A stretch of 60,000 bases of DNA, taken from NCBI RefSeq assembly GCF_964355755.1, contig NC_092674.1, positions 1,619,001-1,679,000 on the forward strand, written 5' to 3'. Shown here piece after piece: positions 49,601 through 57,851 of the stretch. Below the pieces are notes generated by a model. That model ran no database searches, was not told where the DNA came from, and saw only the letters and a list, made by a program, of their open reading frames with translations. The position numbers were made by a program, and so were the translations under genes. Within the stretch, counting starts at the first letter, position 1; every line of letters begins with the position of its first letter. Source of the stretch: Antedon mediterranea (Eukaryota; Echinodermata; Crinoidea; Comatulida; Antedonidae).

Positions 49601-52600
49601 AACTTTAATTACATGTGACGTTGTAATAATACAATACATTATTTCTTTTTTTTTGTGTGAAAATCATCAAGATAATCAAATGTTTGTAATGAATTAAATA
49701 ATGTTTATAATATTATAAAATTTCATTAAAATTAAATTTTTTTTAATTTTTTTTAATTTTTTTTTTAATGAATTATTTTTATAAACATTTATACAATTTC
49801 ATTGAAATTAAATTTTGTATTGAAGGTTTTTTTTATTTATGTAAAAATAGAGGCAACACATAATATTCCAAACCAAAACAGCACATAGAGTACAGTAAAG
49901 TACGTTTCTTTTCCTTTGTACAGTACTGTACAATACTGAAGTACATTTATTTTTTATTGACTGCAGAAAATTTCACAATTAAAGTTTCATTTTTATCTTG
50001 TGGTTTTTGGTCTTAACTTCAAATTTTCAATTTCTTTGTCAAGTAGTTTTTACACCAAACAACAGAATATTAATAAGGATTTATTCTTCTATAAAGTTAA
50101 TTATTTCATCTCAATGTACATGTATGTTTACGACATTTCCATGTGGTCGTCACAGTCATGTTACATATGTTTCTATTGTTTGGTCAAATTAAGCAATCTA
50201 CTTTAGATCCTGACTTAAGCCATCCAAACACTTAATTTCTTTTCTCTCTAATCCCGAAAACAGTTCCGATACTACTTTACTAAAGACAACTGATTTCAAT
50301 CTTGTTGTTTGTACATATCATATTATTTTTTAAATAATTGTGATATTGAAAATGTGTGTAGTTGGTCACTTTACTGTACTGTAGATGCTTTAATTGTAGA
50401 ATGTAATTTGTTTTAATTTTTTTATTTCTGTGCTCTGTTCTGGGTTGACCAACTACTAGCAAAGGTGTTTAGCACCTGTTTGGTCTTTCCTTGCCTTTTA
50501 TATTTGTTTTTCCTTCTTTATATTACATGTATATATGGCAGAAAATTGACTAAATAAATAAAATAAATAGATATCTCTACTGTATGTACATATGTAGGTG
50601 AATACAGTATATTGCCGAATAAGAAGCAAAAACTTTGCATATGTTGTAGCGTTTGAAATTTATTACGTATTCATGATTTTGCTGTACACATGAGCTTCTT
50701 AAAAAAAGATCTATTTCAGTCATTCTGTCTGTCTGTCTGTCCCATATCAGACAAAGTAAACTTGGTGAGTTTTCCTTATGTGTATGACATCATTTATATT
50801 TAGAAAAATCCATAATTCCAGTGAATTACCTCTAAAGAGCCGTTATCATCAATTCACGGCAAAGCCTATAAACCCGGTACATGCCGTATTAACAAAGTTC
50901 ATTGCATTTCACTCATTGAAATGATTTACCGACCAAAAATTCTGGATTAATTTCTAATATAATAATGCCCCTTCAGCCATTTACGAGTGCTGGAATCAGC
51001 GGTTTGAGCATGCAATGAGAAATTTTACGAGTTTCAGTATTGCATTTCCGCAAGTACGACAGCCAATTTACCTCAAAAGAAACGAAATGTCATGGCGCTT
51101 AGTAACACTGAGGCATGTTTCATTTCAAATCTATAAATATTTATTAGACCGAACTTAGATTGTATTTTTATTTCAAGCATAAGTGACTGAAATTATTAAA
51201 CAATTTTTAGTATTTGTTGTACAGTACAGTAGATGTCATATTTAAAATGACACTTCGAATTCGATTTATCAACTAAAAAAAAAATAATTTTAAAATGTTG
51301 CATTATATACAGTACTGTAGGCTACTGTAGATGCAATATTCGTACTGTATGGTAATTCTTAATTAAGTGGTCTAAAAGACAACAACCACCATTTAAGCAA
51401 CAGGTTGTTTGTCCAAATCCCACAAGAAACATCTTCTTTTGTTAATATTTCTGAATTTTAATTAAATATCAACAAATTAAATTTTCTTGGTTTGGTAATT
51501 AATTTCAAAACGTGATATTCATACAATTTCTTGGATTCAATATTAAGTTATCAAAGGCTATTAATTAAGAAAAATGAGATACGCAAGCAAGGTTCGAGCC
51601 GGTTCTAAAATTATCATACAGCCTGCTTTGTGTCATTCGCCATAACAACTGCTTCCCAGCGACATAGCTTACATACAACCTTGAATATGAAATACTTCAT
51701 TATGTTGTACAACCTGCTAGACTTTTATCCTCTATGTACTGGATTAGGTAGGATTAGATGGGATTAGCATTTATGTATGTACATGAACTGAATCATCTAC
51801 TTTAATATACCAATTGCAAAGTAATGCAAAGTAACAATATGCAGTATGTGCATTATTGGTCAAATTTGGTCATGATAATTTATGCGCTTATGGTGGATTT
51901 TGTTATAGCATTTTAGGGAAAGGGCAACGAAGACAAAGATGATTTGATATCATTTGAATAAAGGTTTTATATTATATAACTGTACATACAGTATATAAAC
52001 TGTACATAATATATACTGTAGTAAGTCTTTTCGTAAATGTAGAGTATACAGGTTAGTACCATAGAGTCGATAACGTGATTGTACGATGTTTTATTTATTT
52101 TCTTGATTCATAATAATATTTTTTTTTTACAATAAAATGTAATGACAAAAAACAAGAAGATCGACGTTTCGGAACCATTATGGAACCATTTACAAGATCA
52201 AGTAATCAAATTATACAAAAACAACAAACATCAATGGGTGACAGGAAACATTAATTGATTGGTTAATTAACATCAAAGAAGGCTTACAATACTAATAATA
52301 ATAATAAATATTAATTTTCTTATTGTATTCATTTTATATTTTTAAATGTTTTTTCTACAATTCTGTTGTTGTCTGGTGTATCATTTTTAGGGACCACAGT
52401 GGAAATACTGTAAGTTGCTTTTTCGGTTTACTTTTCTGTGTTTTTATCCTTGATCAACAGAATAAATAAATCATAGTACATACAGTGCTCTACAATATAA
52501 AATACTAAAGTGACCAATAGTATAATATTGAATCATTGAACTTTAAGCTGTATATTACACAAACCAACAGTGGTGTTGGTAGTCTATGAGTGCTGCTTAC

Positions 52601-54994
52601 CTGGATAAACCGACAATATAGCCTCTCTCTCCGAAGAGAGGATACAATTTACGAAAAAGAAAAATCCGTATATATAAAATAGCACCCCTATCGGATAATG
52701 CACGCATCCGTAAACCACGCCCTCCAGAGGGAGCCATCCAACGTAGTAGCGTCATTTCTTTTCGTACTTTAAGCTGTATAAATTGTTTGTATTTTGAGAA
52801 GCTCAAAAACCAATATACAGTATCACCCCATGCGCCCATGCAAGTACAGTATATTTGTCTTTACCAGCTGAAACAGATGTTAGTAATAAACTTTGATTGT
52901 TTTTAAATTAAATTTACAAAGTTTCATTAAAATCTAATCTATCACTATTCACTCAGAGGGATAGGGTTTGTTATCATATTTCATTTTATTACCCTCTGGA
53001 GTCAATAGGGCACATTTGAAATTATAAACTTCTTCGTTGTACACCATATGTCCTGGATGAAACTATAACACAGTGGGTAGGAAATGTTACAATACTTTCA
53101 TGACACCTTGGAGATATTTACTTAGCAGTTATTGATAAAATTATTAACTTACAGTACTGTATACTAAAAATTAAAATATTAATGGATAATGTCAAAGATT
53201 ATTCGTTTGTTTTATTTGTTTACTACTTTTTCTGAAGACACATTGCCGTCTTTGACGGATACTTAGTATCAGTTGACTTCACTGATGCCATGGTGTACAG
53301 TACTCTAGATCTACGTTTATACCATGCTATACACTTTTATTTATTTATTTATATAACATTTAGAAGAACAACTACAGTATGTTACTTATTAAAACCAATC
53401 TTTAAGTCGGGGTACTAGTACAGTATTGGTAGTTCAAAATTAAGAGATTGCTAAACCCCGCGCAAACCCCCGCAAACCTCCAAAAAAACATAGCAAACCC
53501 CACCGAACCAACATAAAAGTGATTGAATCATGTAGTGTACAACCCACTGGGTAATCCATGTAAAAAAAACATTACATTTTTACTGTTAACTACTTATTTT
53601 TGGGGTAAAACATCATTTTTTGGTCAAAAATGATTGCTACAGTATATTTTTAACCAGAAAAATGATGTTTTATCCCCAAAAAAGTAGTTTTAACAGTAGA
53701 AATTTAATAATTTATATACCCAGTGGGTCGTACACTACATTATTCAATCACTTTTATGTTGGTTCGGTGGGATTTGCTATGGTTTTTTGGAGGTTTGCGG
53801 GGTTTGCGGTGTTTAGCAATACCCAAATTAAGCTGGTCTCAATAGTGGTACAACTACAATATAAAGTAAAGTAAGAAGAAGGTTTTTGAATGGAGACTCC
53901 CTACTAGTGTAACTCCTTATGTAAAATGCATTCTAAGAAAGACAATCCAATTAATGCAACTGACTTATAAAAAAAAGGTTAAAATTCATAACACAGGTCA
54001 ATCTTTGGGGAGGTCAGGTACTTTGGGGAGGCCAGCATCTACTAACACTTTCAATGAGCTGTGCTATTAAAAGGAAACAATGATACACCTGTATCAAGGT
54101 AATAAACCAGATCAAAGAGAATCCTGCTGAACTTGGGTAAAAATGAAGTTAAGACGGCCGGGCGGCCCTGTTACATATCACAAAGAAACTATCTATCAGT
54201 TTTATTACCAAGCTTATCATAAATTTATCTTTTAAAATAAAGCTTACGACGAGGGATTACCAGCGATTCTTTTCAGAGTTAACAAATCAATACTAGTATT
54301 TGTAACGGGACCTACTTCCTTTAAATAACCATTTCTATAGAGATTGAAGTACATAGATAAAAATCATTCACAAAACAAAACGTTTCTTGTTGCATTTTTA
54401 TGAATTGTTTTGTTCTCTGAAAAGAAATATAGTGCATGATGAATTTGTGAAAGACTTTTTCAAAGGACTTTATATACTGACTAATCCTTTCGTGGTTTGA
54501 TTGTATTGAACTTCCATCGCCTATAGCGTACATACCCATTATCAAGAGGGTTGGCGTGACTTCCCTTAATTTATACTTTAATTTAGAAACCAGAATCAGT
54601 GAAACAGTGATATGCATCAGTTAAACCAAATGTCGGGGGTCATAATACAGTACTTGTTACTTCTTTGAAAAGACTTTAGGAATTGAGTGGGATGGATGCC
54701 TACAGCAATTTACAGACATTGAGAAATTACTACTACTAAATTTTTACCCATGAAATTTTGACTCAATTAATTTAGTTGTTAAAAGTCAACTAGGATATCC
54801 CATCTGTTTGTAATTGAATGGGTAACTCGTCCTGAAACAAATTTTGAATAGTTACAATTTAGTTTGATAATTTTTCATTATATTATACAGTACTATAAAA
54901 ACCTATAACAGTAAATTTTACATGTACTACTTACAGAAGAGCAGTTAACGTCATCAGCACAATCTTCTATGGCTTGAAGTGTACTCGACTTCCA
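22533..54994 (-). CDS. ANOS1: anosmin-1 (Kallmann syndrome protein 1 homologue), 5' exon missing
   Basis: Thirteen exons on the - strand with consensus splice sites and compatible phases, in transcript order: 54935-54994, 40150-40209, 39158-39377, 37755-37945, 37477-37603, 36445-36650, 34617-34764, 34292-34438, 32911-33008, 30142-30313, 29513-29733, 29228-29378, 22533-22657. They encode 641 residues. The order is the end of the Cys-rich region (1-40), a WAP domain (about 59-105), and fibronectin type III domains 1 (about 114-219), 2 (about 220-337), 3 (about 345-465) and 4 (about 477-595). A 40-residue tail follows. Anosmin-1 is an extracellular matrix-associated protein that binds heparan sulfate and modulates FGF receptor signalling and neuronal migration or branching. 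The domain order, the C-x5-C-x2-C-x3-C pattern and the WAP cysteines all match. The signal-peptide exon was not found. The tail is hydrophobic, unlike the His-rich vertebrate end, and resembles a GPI signal. Confidence 0.95.
23000..25437. mobile_element. foldback element, copy 1
   Basis: Inverted terminal regions of about 290 bp (23000-23290) and about 300 bp (25137-25437). The inner end of each is a run of an 18-bp unit, GTAAGGACAAAAATTGGC. The middle carries two kinds of tandem repeat: units of about 185-225 bp with AAAACGGCGGATTG (near 23452, 23642, 23869, 24053), and five 106-bp units beginning CAAGTATACCAAAATGAC (24192, 24298, 24404, 24510, 24616). Confidence 0.85.
25438..25708. other. 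271-bp unique spacer between the foldback copies
   Basis: Sequence not repeated elsewhere in the window. It could be captured host DNA or the remnant of the site into which one copy first inserted. It has no long ORF of its own. Confidence 0.6.
25709..29084. mobile_element. foldback element, copy 2 (carries a nested MITE)
   Basis: Same termini and internal order as copy 1 but with fewer repeat units: three AAAACGGCGGATTG units (26166, 26320, 26503) and three 106-bp-type units (26645, 26757, 26863). It is interrupted at 27307 by a Mutator-type element. Without that insertion it would be about 1.92 kb. Confidence 0.85.
27307..28755. mobile_element. non-autonomous Mutator-like element with 9-bp target duplication
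   Basis: 1449 bp with terminal inverted repeats beginning GCGATTTTTTTTTCCGTACG. They are nearly perfect for about 60 bp and recognisable to about 110 bp (ACTCACTGATGCGTGACA in both arms). Flanks are TGGCAGGAC at 27298-27306 and 28756-28764, an exact 9-bp duplication. The uninterrupted site is present in foldback copy 1 (CTGGCAGGACTGGACACA at about 25069-25086), so the borders are certain. Long terminal repeats with 9-bp duplications are the hallmark of the Mutator superfamily. No transposase ORF is inside. Confidence 0.92.
29228..29378 (-). CDS. ANOS1: ANOS1 exon: FnIII domain 4, second half
   Basis: 151 bases, phase 0 to 1, acceptor TTTGTCCAG, donor ACAA|GTAAGT. It encodes WFRLDNMLSGVQYVIKVQSL, followed by a glycine-rich turn (EIGGGGTSTI) and a Pro-rich end. 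The last intron, 6.6 kb and mostly transposon, starts here. Confidence 0.94.
29513..29733 (-). CDS. ANOS1: ANOS1 exon: FnIII domain 4, first half
   Basis: 221 bases, phase 1 to 0, acceptor TTCAATAG, donor AAGG|GTAAGA. It encodes APDVPSNPMELSHHFSL, the tryptophan strand LSIDWKVPS and MVTGYQVTWGQR, which parallels the MTGFQVTWAEV strand of anosmin-1 FnIII-4. Confidence 0.95.
29850..30125 (+). repeat. ATCA/GAGA simple-sequence array filling an ANOS1 intron
   Basis: Runs of AATC interspersed with GAGA (for example AATCAATCAATCGAGAGAGA). They occupy about two-thirds of the 408-bp intron between the exons at 29513 and 30142. The + strand is open for 125 codons only because the unit lacks stops. 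Confidence 0.9.
30142..30313 (-). CDS. ANOS1: ANOS1 exon: FnIII domain 3, end, and linker
   Basis: 172 bases, phase 0 to 1, acceptor TTGTGTAG, donor ACAG|GTAAGA. It encodes FDCQYKVTIHSVDSNFRQGE and then RFFYTPLC, matching the FSCKYKVTVQ...FFTTPPC region of vertebrate anosmin-1, and a Lys-rich linker with a further cysteine (KGKQKPTC). Confidence 0.95.
30651..30690. repeat. short perfect hairpin
   Basis: CATGGACCTATA and TATAGGTCCATG are perfect inverses separated by about 16 bases. They lie within the intron between the ANOS1 exons at 30142 and 32911. Confidence 0.75.
31011..31081. repeat. ~70-nt hairpin
   Basis: Arms AAACCAAATTTT and TATAGTGAAGGACAA pair with TTGTCCTTCACTATTA and AAAATTTGGTTT around a short GGTTATG loop, with small bulges. 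The size is that of a small foldback element or of a microRNA-like precursor. It is intronic in ANOS1; no expression inference is possible. Confidence 0.6.
31148..31783. mobile_element. non-autonomous DNA element with GTTAAAG...CTTTAAC ends
   Basis: The left end GTTAAAGCCCCATTCCCT and the right end AGGGAAGGGGTCTTTAAC are inverted repeats with two mismatches. A second arm block, ACGTTTTTT/AAAAAACGT, lies just inside. The 636-bp interior is A+T-rich to mixed, contains GCGGCCCGC and CGATCGATCG, and has no long ORF. A target duplication was not clear. Confidence 0.6.
32134..32295. mobile_element. MITE family A, copy 4 (TTAA-flanked)
   Basis: 162 bp beginning TCTCTATCTACACTATCAAA and ending TTTGATAGTGTAAACAGAGC, flanked by TTAA at 32130-32133 and 32296-32299. 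This is the best-bounded copy and shows a TTAA target-site duplication. Confidence 0.9.
32911..33008 (-). CDS. ANOS1: ANOS1 exon: FnIII domain 3, middle
   Basis: 98 bases, phase 1 to 0, acceptor ATAATGTAG, donor CAT|GTAAGT. It encodes DDDVNRYMLYWEPTLC, a close match to the VNRYHVRWFPEAC region of anosmin-1, with a cysteine conserved in place. NKLT and KNAT contain possible N-glycosylation sites. Confidence 0.92.
33091..33292. mobile_element. long palindrome, ~200 bp, in an ANOS1 intron
   Basis: Near-perfect arms: AAATATAAGATTTGACATCC and CCGAGGGAATGATATTAAGT on the left pair with ACTTAATATCATTCCCTCGG and GGATGTCAAATCTTATATTT on the right. The centre is GAAGCGCCAGC near 33184. Weaker pairing (CAGATATTG/CAATATCTG) extends outward. 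It is a hairpin-type MITE with no coding capacity. Confidence 0.85.
33731..33800 (+). repeat. tRNA-like head of a SINE
   Basis: It has a box-A-like TGGCCCAGCGG (33734-33744) and a box-B-like GAGTTCAAGATC (33783-33794) at roughly tRNA spacing. The acceptor and anticodon stems do not fold well, so it is not a functional tRNA. Downstream, the word CGAAAATTACACAGTCAATA, with ATCATCGT after it, occurs twice (about 33842 and 33916). Confidence 0.35.
34292..34438 (-). CDS. ANOS1: ANOS1 exon: linker and start of FnIII domain 3
   Basis: 147 bases, phase 1-1, acceptor TATTTCTTCAG, donor CTAG|GTAAGT. It encodes a Pro- and Tyr-rich linker (EHLPVYEHPYYELLPTPRP), then VRDIVNV and the tryptophan strand TKIEWRKPL of the third FnIII domain. 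Confidence 0.92.
34617..34764 (-). CDS. ANOS1: ANOS1 exon: FnIII domain 2, second half
   Basis: 148 bases, phase 0 to 1, acceptor ATTTTTTAG, donor AAAG|GTACTG. It encodes the FAIEGLFPNTKYFVEV core with the conserved Leu-x-Pro-x-Thr-x-Tyr pattern, followed by LAQWGSTRLNSE. The vertebrate protein has a comparable YWGQTRL sequence. Confidence 0.95.
34845..35497 (+). repeat. minisatellite, 16/18-bp units (CAACAACACCCCTGGG)
   Basis: About 38-40 units alternating CAACAACACCCCTGGG (16 bp) and CAACAACAAGCCCCTGGG (18 bp), with occasional GGGAAA variants. It lies in the 1.68 kb ANOS1 intron between the exons at 34617 and 36445. The array is free of stops in several frames on both strands, giving ORFs of 178-254 codons that are not genes. 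Confidence 0.95.
36445..36650 (-). CDS. ANOS1: ANOS1 exon: FnIII domain 2, first half
   Basis: 206 bases, phase 1 to 0, acceptor CTCCATGCAG, donor GCA|GTAAGT. It encodes DPDPPNMPQNLRV, the tryptophan strand TTWIYWDPPKE and the YRVFWS strand, all in the order expected for a FnIII domain and matching the second repeat of anosmin-1. Confidence 0.95.
36777..36923. mobile_element. decayed pogo/Tigger-like MITE
   Basis: The left end GGCAACTCGCCCAATACCAG and the right end GTCCGATATTGGGAGTTGAC are imperfect inverted repeats. TA dinucleotides lie just outside. The CAGTCAACTCC-type terminus resembles pogo-family ends, and a second CCAGACTTGACAG word lies inside. Confidence 0.4.
37477..37603 (-). CDS. 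ANOS1: ANOS1 exon: FnIII domain 1, second half
   Basis: 127 bases, phase 0 to 1, acceptor CTCTTTAG, donor AAGG|GTAAGT. It holds the conserved tyrosine strand YEFQIASVNHNGTLG, typical of the F-G region of FnIII domains, and ends PFRLSK. Vertebrate anosmin-1 has a VNVHGTRG-like sequence at the same place. Confidence 0.95.
37755..37945 (-). CDS. ANOS1: ANOS1 exon: FnIII domain 1, first half
   Basis: 191 bases, phase 1 to 0, acceptor TTCTTGACAG, donor GAT|GTTAGT (GTTAGT is less common but acceptable). It encodes IPSKPRNTVEVSEVPGTKEI, then the conserved tryptophan strand LLAWSL, and ends WYHVAD just before the loop leading to the second half. Confidence 0.93.
38930..39053. mobile_element. MITE family A, copy 5
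   Basis: Left arm degraded (ACATGTGACAATGTGATGTG). The interior has CCCATATATGGACATGATG and two CACTACCATAT words. The right end CAAACTAGTTTGATAGTGTA is followed by AGCTTAA. Confidence 0.8.
39158..39377 (-). CDS. ANOS1: ANOS1 exon: WAP four-disulfide-core domain
   Basis: 220 bases, phase 0 to 1, acceptor TTTTTTAG, donor GATG|GTACAG. It opens with CLETCEFLK, a strong anosmin-1 match, then the complete WAP domain with eight cysteines: GVC, KAC, PTC, SDC, KCC (two), NGC and RTC. WAP domains are compact disulfide-rich modules, and in anosmin-1 this one is needed with the first FnIII domain for matrix and receptor interactions. Confidence 0.97.
39514..39671. mobile_element. long palindrome, ~158 bp, in an ANOS1 intron
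   Basis: Arms TGGTACAAATAATGGCAC and GGTGAATGATGAAAGGTTAT pair with ATAACCTTTCATCATTCACC and GTGCCATTATTTGTACCA. The centre is CGAGGCAAAGCCGAG. Outer words AAATAATGAATGTT/AACATTCATTATTT extend the pairing. It is a hairpin-type MITE near the WAP exon. Confidence 0.85.
39840..39880 (+). repeat. short CAGTAGCCTAGCCTAGC repeats
   Basis: Three to four copies of ACAGTAGCCTAGCCTAG in tandem, intronic. Confidence 0.7.
40150..40209 (-). CDS. ANOS1: ANOS1 exon: Cys-rich region, second part
   Basis: 60 bases, phase 0-0, acceptor TTTTGTAG, donor ATT|GTAAGT. It encodes CLLPCMIEYKNQASCRFKCI, four cysteines in the C-x3-C...C-x3-C arrangement of the anosmin Cys-rich region. A 14.7 kb intron separates it from the exon upstream. 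Confidence 0.88.
41535..41841 (-). mobile_element. tRNA-derived SINE with a duplicated body segment
   Basis: On the - strand, a tRNA-like head (41841-41765) is followed by a body with AATGAGTACCTGGTTGAAAA, GGCGGCGTGGAAAGGAACTG and TACCACATAATGCCGAGGCT. A 59-bp part of the body is repeated in tandem (41567-41625 and 41626-41684). Head plus conserved body is the layout of a tRNA SINE; it may belong to one of the SINE superfamilies with a conserved central domain, but I cannot assign which. Confidence 0.7.
41765..41841 (-). repeat. tRNA-like head (tRNA-Asp-like), part of the SINE
   Basis: The acceptor stem GGAGTTG/CAACTCC pairs perfectly. Box A reads TAGCCGAGTGG and box B GGGTTCAATTCCC, with a good T-stem. 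The CTGTCAT loop would give anticodon GTC, but its stem is badly paired. It continues directly into the SINE body, so it is a SINE promoter and not a tRNA gene. Confidence 0.7.
46440..47100 (+). repeat. purine-rich degenerate tandem repeat, ~110-150 bp unit
   Basis: Recurring words are CTTGCTTTTTATTATT/CTTGCTATTATTATT, ACATCAGAAAGGA/ACATCAGAAGGA/ACATCAGGAGGA, and TTTTGATCTGGTTGCTTCAA/TTTTGATCTAGTTGGTTCAA, embedded in AGAGAAAAGAA-rich sequence. The units are too diverged to count exactly (about four to five). Confidence 0.7.
53447..53820. mobile_element. 374-bp palindromic MITE
   Basis: Outer ends ATTGCTAAACCCCGCGCAAA and GTTTGCGGTGTTTAGCAAT pair. Arms of about 170 bp contain AAACCTCCAAAAAA/TTTTTTGGAGGTTT, TTGGTTCGGTGGG, GTGTACAACCCACTGGGTA and TACTTTTTTGGGGATAAAAC-type words on both sides. 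It is one of the longest hairpins in the window and lies in an ANOS1 intron. No ORF of interest. Confidence 0.85.
54935..54994 (-). CDS. ANOS1: ANOS1 exon: Cys-rich region, first part
   Basis: 60 bases, phase 0-0, acceptor CTTTAG, donor TCT|GTAAGT. It encodes WKSSTLQAIEDCADDVNCSS. The spacing C-x5-C-x2-C-x3-C across the junction to the next exon is the same as in the vertebrate Cys-rich domain. It is the most 5' exon identified with confidence. Confidence 0.85.
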
Positions 54995-56945
54995 CTAAAG
55001 GAAACATAACAAAAACAAATGATTAGTACTGTGTATACTGTAATACATGAAGAATACAGCACATTTAAACCATCATACTGACTATGAAATACTACTATTT
55101 ATCTACTGTACTACCGTACTGCATGTATTGGACGATTATATGTACGATTTATTAGATTAAGTTTTTTTTTTGCCATGGATATATTATGTCATCATTGTAT
55201 TCCTCAATTCCTATATGATGATTATTGTTTTTTGAATAAATAGAATTTTGTTTGGAGTTGGTTCACTGTTTATGTCACCAACATCGAAAACTTTACCCCA
55301 TACAAAAAATAAAATATTTAAAAAACTTCGAACATTATCACAAAACATTAAAAAAAATTTCCAGGAAAACCCTGAACTTCTTCATAGACCAAACAAAGAG
55401 ATTTATAACTTCTTCATAGACCAAACAATGAGATTTATAAAATATTTATTAATGGAACAGTTAAAAAGTATTTTGTAAAAAAAATTAAATATAATTTATT
55501 TCACACACAAAAGACATTAAATTTATTTTTTCTCTCTATCACGTTGAAGCAGAATAAGCAATCTATTATCACGTCAACAGCCTGAGCTTGTCGAATATTT
55601 AAAAAGTTGAAAGGGTCAAGCAAGGATATAAGCAATCTGTCACTTATCAATTATGAATTTCATAACAATTTTGAAGGTTATTAATTGAACAAATAACAAT
55701 TTTGAAAATGGAAAAAAAAAACCGGATTATAGTGTAGTAAAATCAGTAACAGTTATGCACAATACATTGTTTATTGTAAATTCGGAAATAAAATTAAACA
55801 AATATTTTATTTTATCTACAGTAAAATCATCTTGATTGTTTCGTGATGATACTGATAACTCAAGTATAGTATCAGATGTTGGATAAAACAAAACTAGAAA
55901 TTCAAACAATATTCAAGTTTTCAAAATCTAGAAAAGTGAGATCAGAACACACCCTTTAAGGACTAAGGATAGGACCATTTCTGATTTTAAAACTTTTCTT
56001 ATTATTTTAATTTTTAAACTTTACAATTAAACAATCATAGTCAGTCTATTTAAACTCACTATCATCAATACCATTGTAGTATTTACAGGGTATTTTGATT
56101 TTCAACTTTTTAATTGTTTGCTACACAATATAGAAATTGATCAGCAATTTTACTGCAAATTCGTTATGTTCTCTGCCTGATAAACAAAATCTAATATAGT
56201 TTATATTTTATTCAGCATTGTTGAAATATGTAGCCATCTGCTGTTCATTCCTTTACTACAATGTGGTTTGGGATTAATGCTAGCATAGAGACAACCTAAA
56301 AGCTTTTCCACAAATTGACAAGTATCGCCTAAATCCTTCTGGAATTGCAATGACTTCAATAAAAGAGTTGGTTGGAGACCGACGGGGCTCAAATGAGCCA
56401 AGAAACTTATTCGGCTTTGTGTCGCCAGAACACATTCATTAAAAATGAGTGGGGTATACAACATAATAGTTGTCTTTACATCGCGCTGGGATGCGCTTTG
56501 TTGCTCTAGAAATCCGTAGGATTTTAAAATTAGAATAGAATTTAAATGCATTTTTTTTACATTTTTAAAATACATAATTTAAGTGCATTCAACAGTTATA
56601 ATAAACTGCAAAGGTACTTACTGTAATGTGTATTCAATGCTGATAGTAATAAACTGCAAAGGTACTTAATATGTATTCAATGCTGATACTACAGACATTT
56701 TAATATTCCTAGTGAAATAGTTTTCGTCACCAAAATGTTGACCTAACTTACAGTATAAGACTGTTATCATTTTAATCGCATGCTCAAACATGTCATATCA
56801 ATTCATTGTCAACTGTACATGCTTGGTCATACAGTAGCCACCAGGATGGTTGGTAAAGGTTTCAACCTGACCACTTTTTGGCAAAGGCCTTGATGACCCT
56901 ATGGCCTGTACAGGGGATTGCTCCCTACTTGTTGCTACAACTTTA

Positions 56946-57003
56946 ATGTGCCCAAATATCACACTTCTTTGTCAAAATAGTTTGATAGTGTAGACAGAGC
57001 TTA
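56946..57003. mobile_element. MITE family A, copy 6 (right part)
   Basis: Begins ATGTGCCCAAATATCACACT and ends GTTTGATAGTGTAGACAGAG, followed by CTTAAGAATGTTT. The left half is missing. Confidence 0.75.
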
Positions 57004-57717
57004 AGAATGTTTAATAGTTTGATATAGACTTGCCCCAAGTCTGTATTATCTTCTTTTTTTTATTTATTTGTTTTTATTTTGAACCGCGATTTTTGTCTGA
57101 AAATACAGACTTGTGAAACACGTATAGAAATCGATTTGCAGACCGCAAACATACGATAAGAATGACGTAGGTTATCATACCGCATTTGGCTATATGGGGC
57201 GGTATGTAAATATGGATTTCGAATCAACCAATAATCATTTTGTTTCAAAATGAAAGAGATCGTCGCGTAGGCCTACCAGTGCTTAATGTACGATCGAGAC
57301 TGTTGAAATATAAAATAGTAATGCCAAGTTGTTTTGTTTATTAATTCTTTAGTCCTTGGCCTAGGCCTCTTTCGTAGGTCCTACTCAACTCGCACGTATG
57401 ACCTGCCAAATAAAACGCCAATGAAGTAGGCCTACATACCACCGGCACACAACAGGGCTACACCACCACACAGAACAGGACAGGGTCTGGGTGGGAATTA
57501 AATCAAAATTATCTCCGCGTAATAAATGATCCATTCAATGTATGTTTGATTTGCGGAGAAGCTAGCCTATCATATATCAAGACGAGTTTTCATGTTTCAA
57601 AGATCCCATCAAATGTTTACCAGACTACTAGGCATATAAAATAATTTCTAGCCTTCAGAACTTTCATAAATGTACCCAAGTACACATTGTCTAAACGTAT
57701 CATAGCGCATGTTTCCC

Positions 57718-57813
57718 CAGACGGAGTATCCAAAATCAAGTAGTATACGTATGAAACGCCATATGTGCCAAAATATTTATCTTTTAACTAATATTAAGAC
57801 AAAACTCCGTCTG
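57718..57813. mobile_element. small element with CCAGACGGAGT inverted ends
   Basis: CCAGACGGAGT (57718-57728) and ACTCCGTCTGG (about 57803-57813) bracket about 75 bp of A+T-rich sequence. No duplication at the flanks could be confirmed. Confidence 0.4.
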
Positions 57814-57826
57814 GAACCCAGACTAA

Positions 57827-57851
57827 GTTTGATAGTGTAGACAGAGCTTAA
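57827..57851. mobile_element. MITE family A, copy 7 (end fragment)
   Basis: Only the terminal GTTTGATAGTGTAGACAGAG is kept, followed by CTTAAGAATGTTT, the same flank as copy 6. Confidence 0.7.

Larger units (their letters stand above)
40210..54934. other. ANOS1: 14.7 kb ANOS1 intron
   Basis: No coding sequence was recognised. It contains a tRNA-derived SINE (41535-41841), a purine-rich degenerate tandem repeat (46440-47100), a 374-bp palindrome (53447-53820), an AT-rich T-tract region (49680-49830), and a TGTC microsatellite (about 50727-50741). An A-rich-tailed segment (about 50400-50580) may be a retroposon 3' end. Non-repetitive, less A+T-rich blocks near 42,100-42,450, 45,400-45,650 and 50,880-51,130 are the places to look for regulatory elements. 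Confidence 0.6.

Noticed and set aside
56201-56575. 124-codon ORF on the - strand
   Set aside because: No recognisable domain, hydrophobic pattern or splice partner; may be a decayed transposon piece but nothing supports it.
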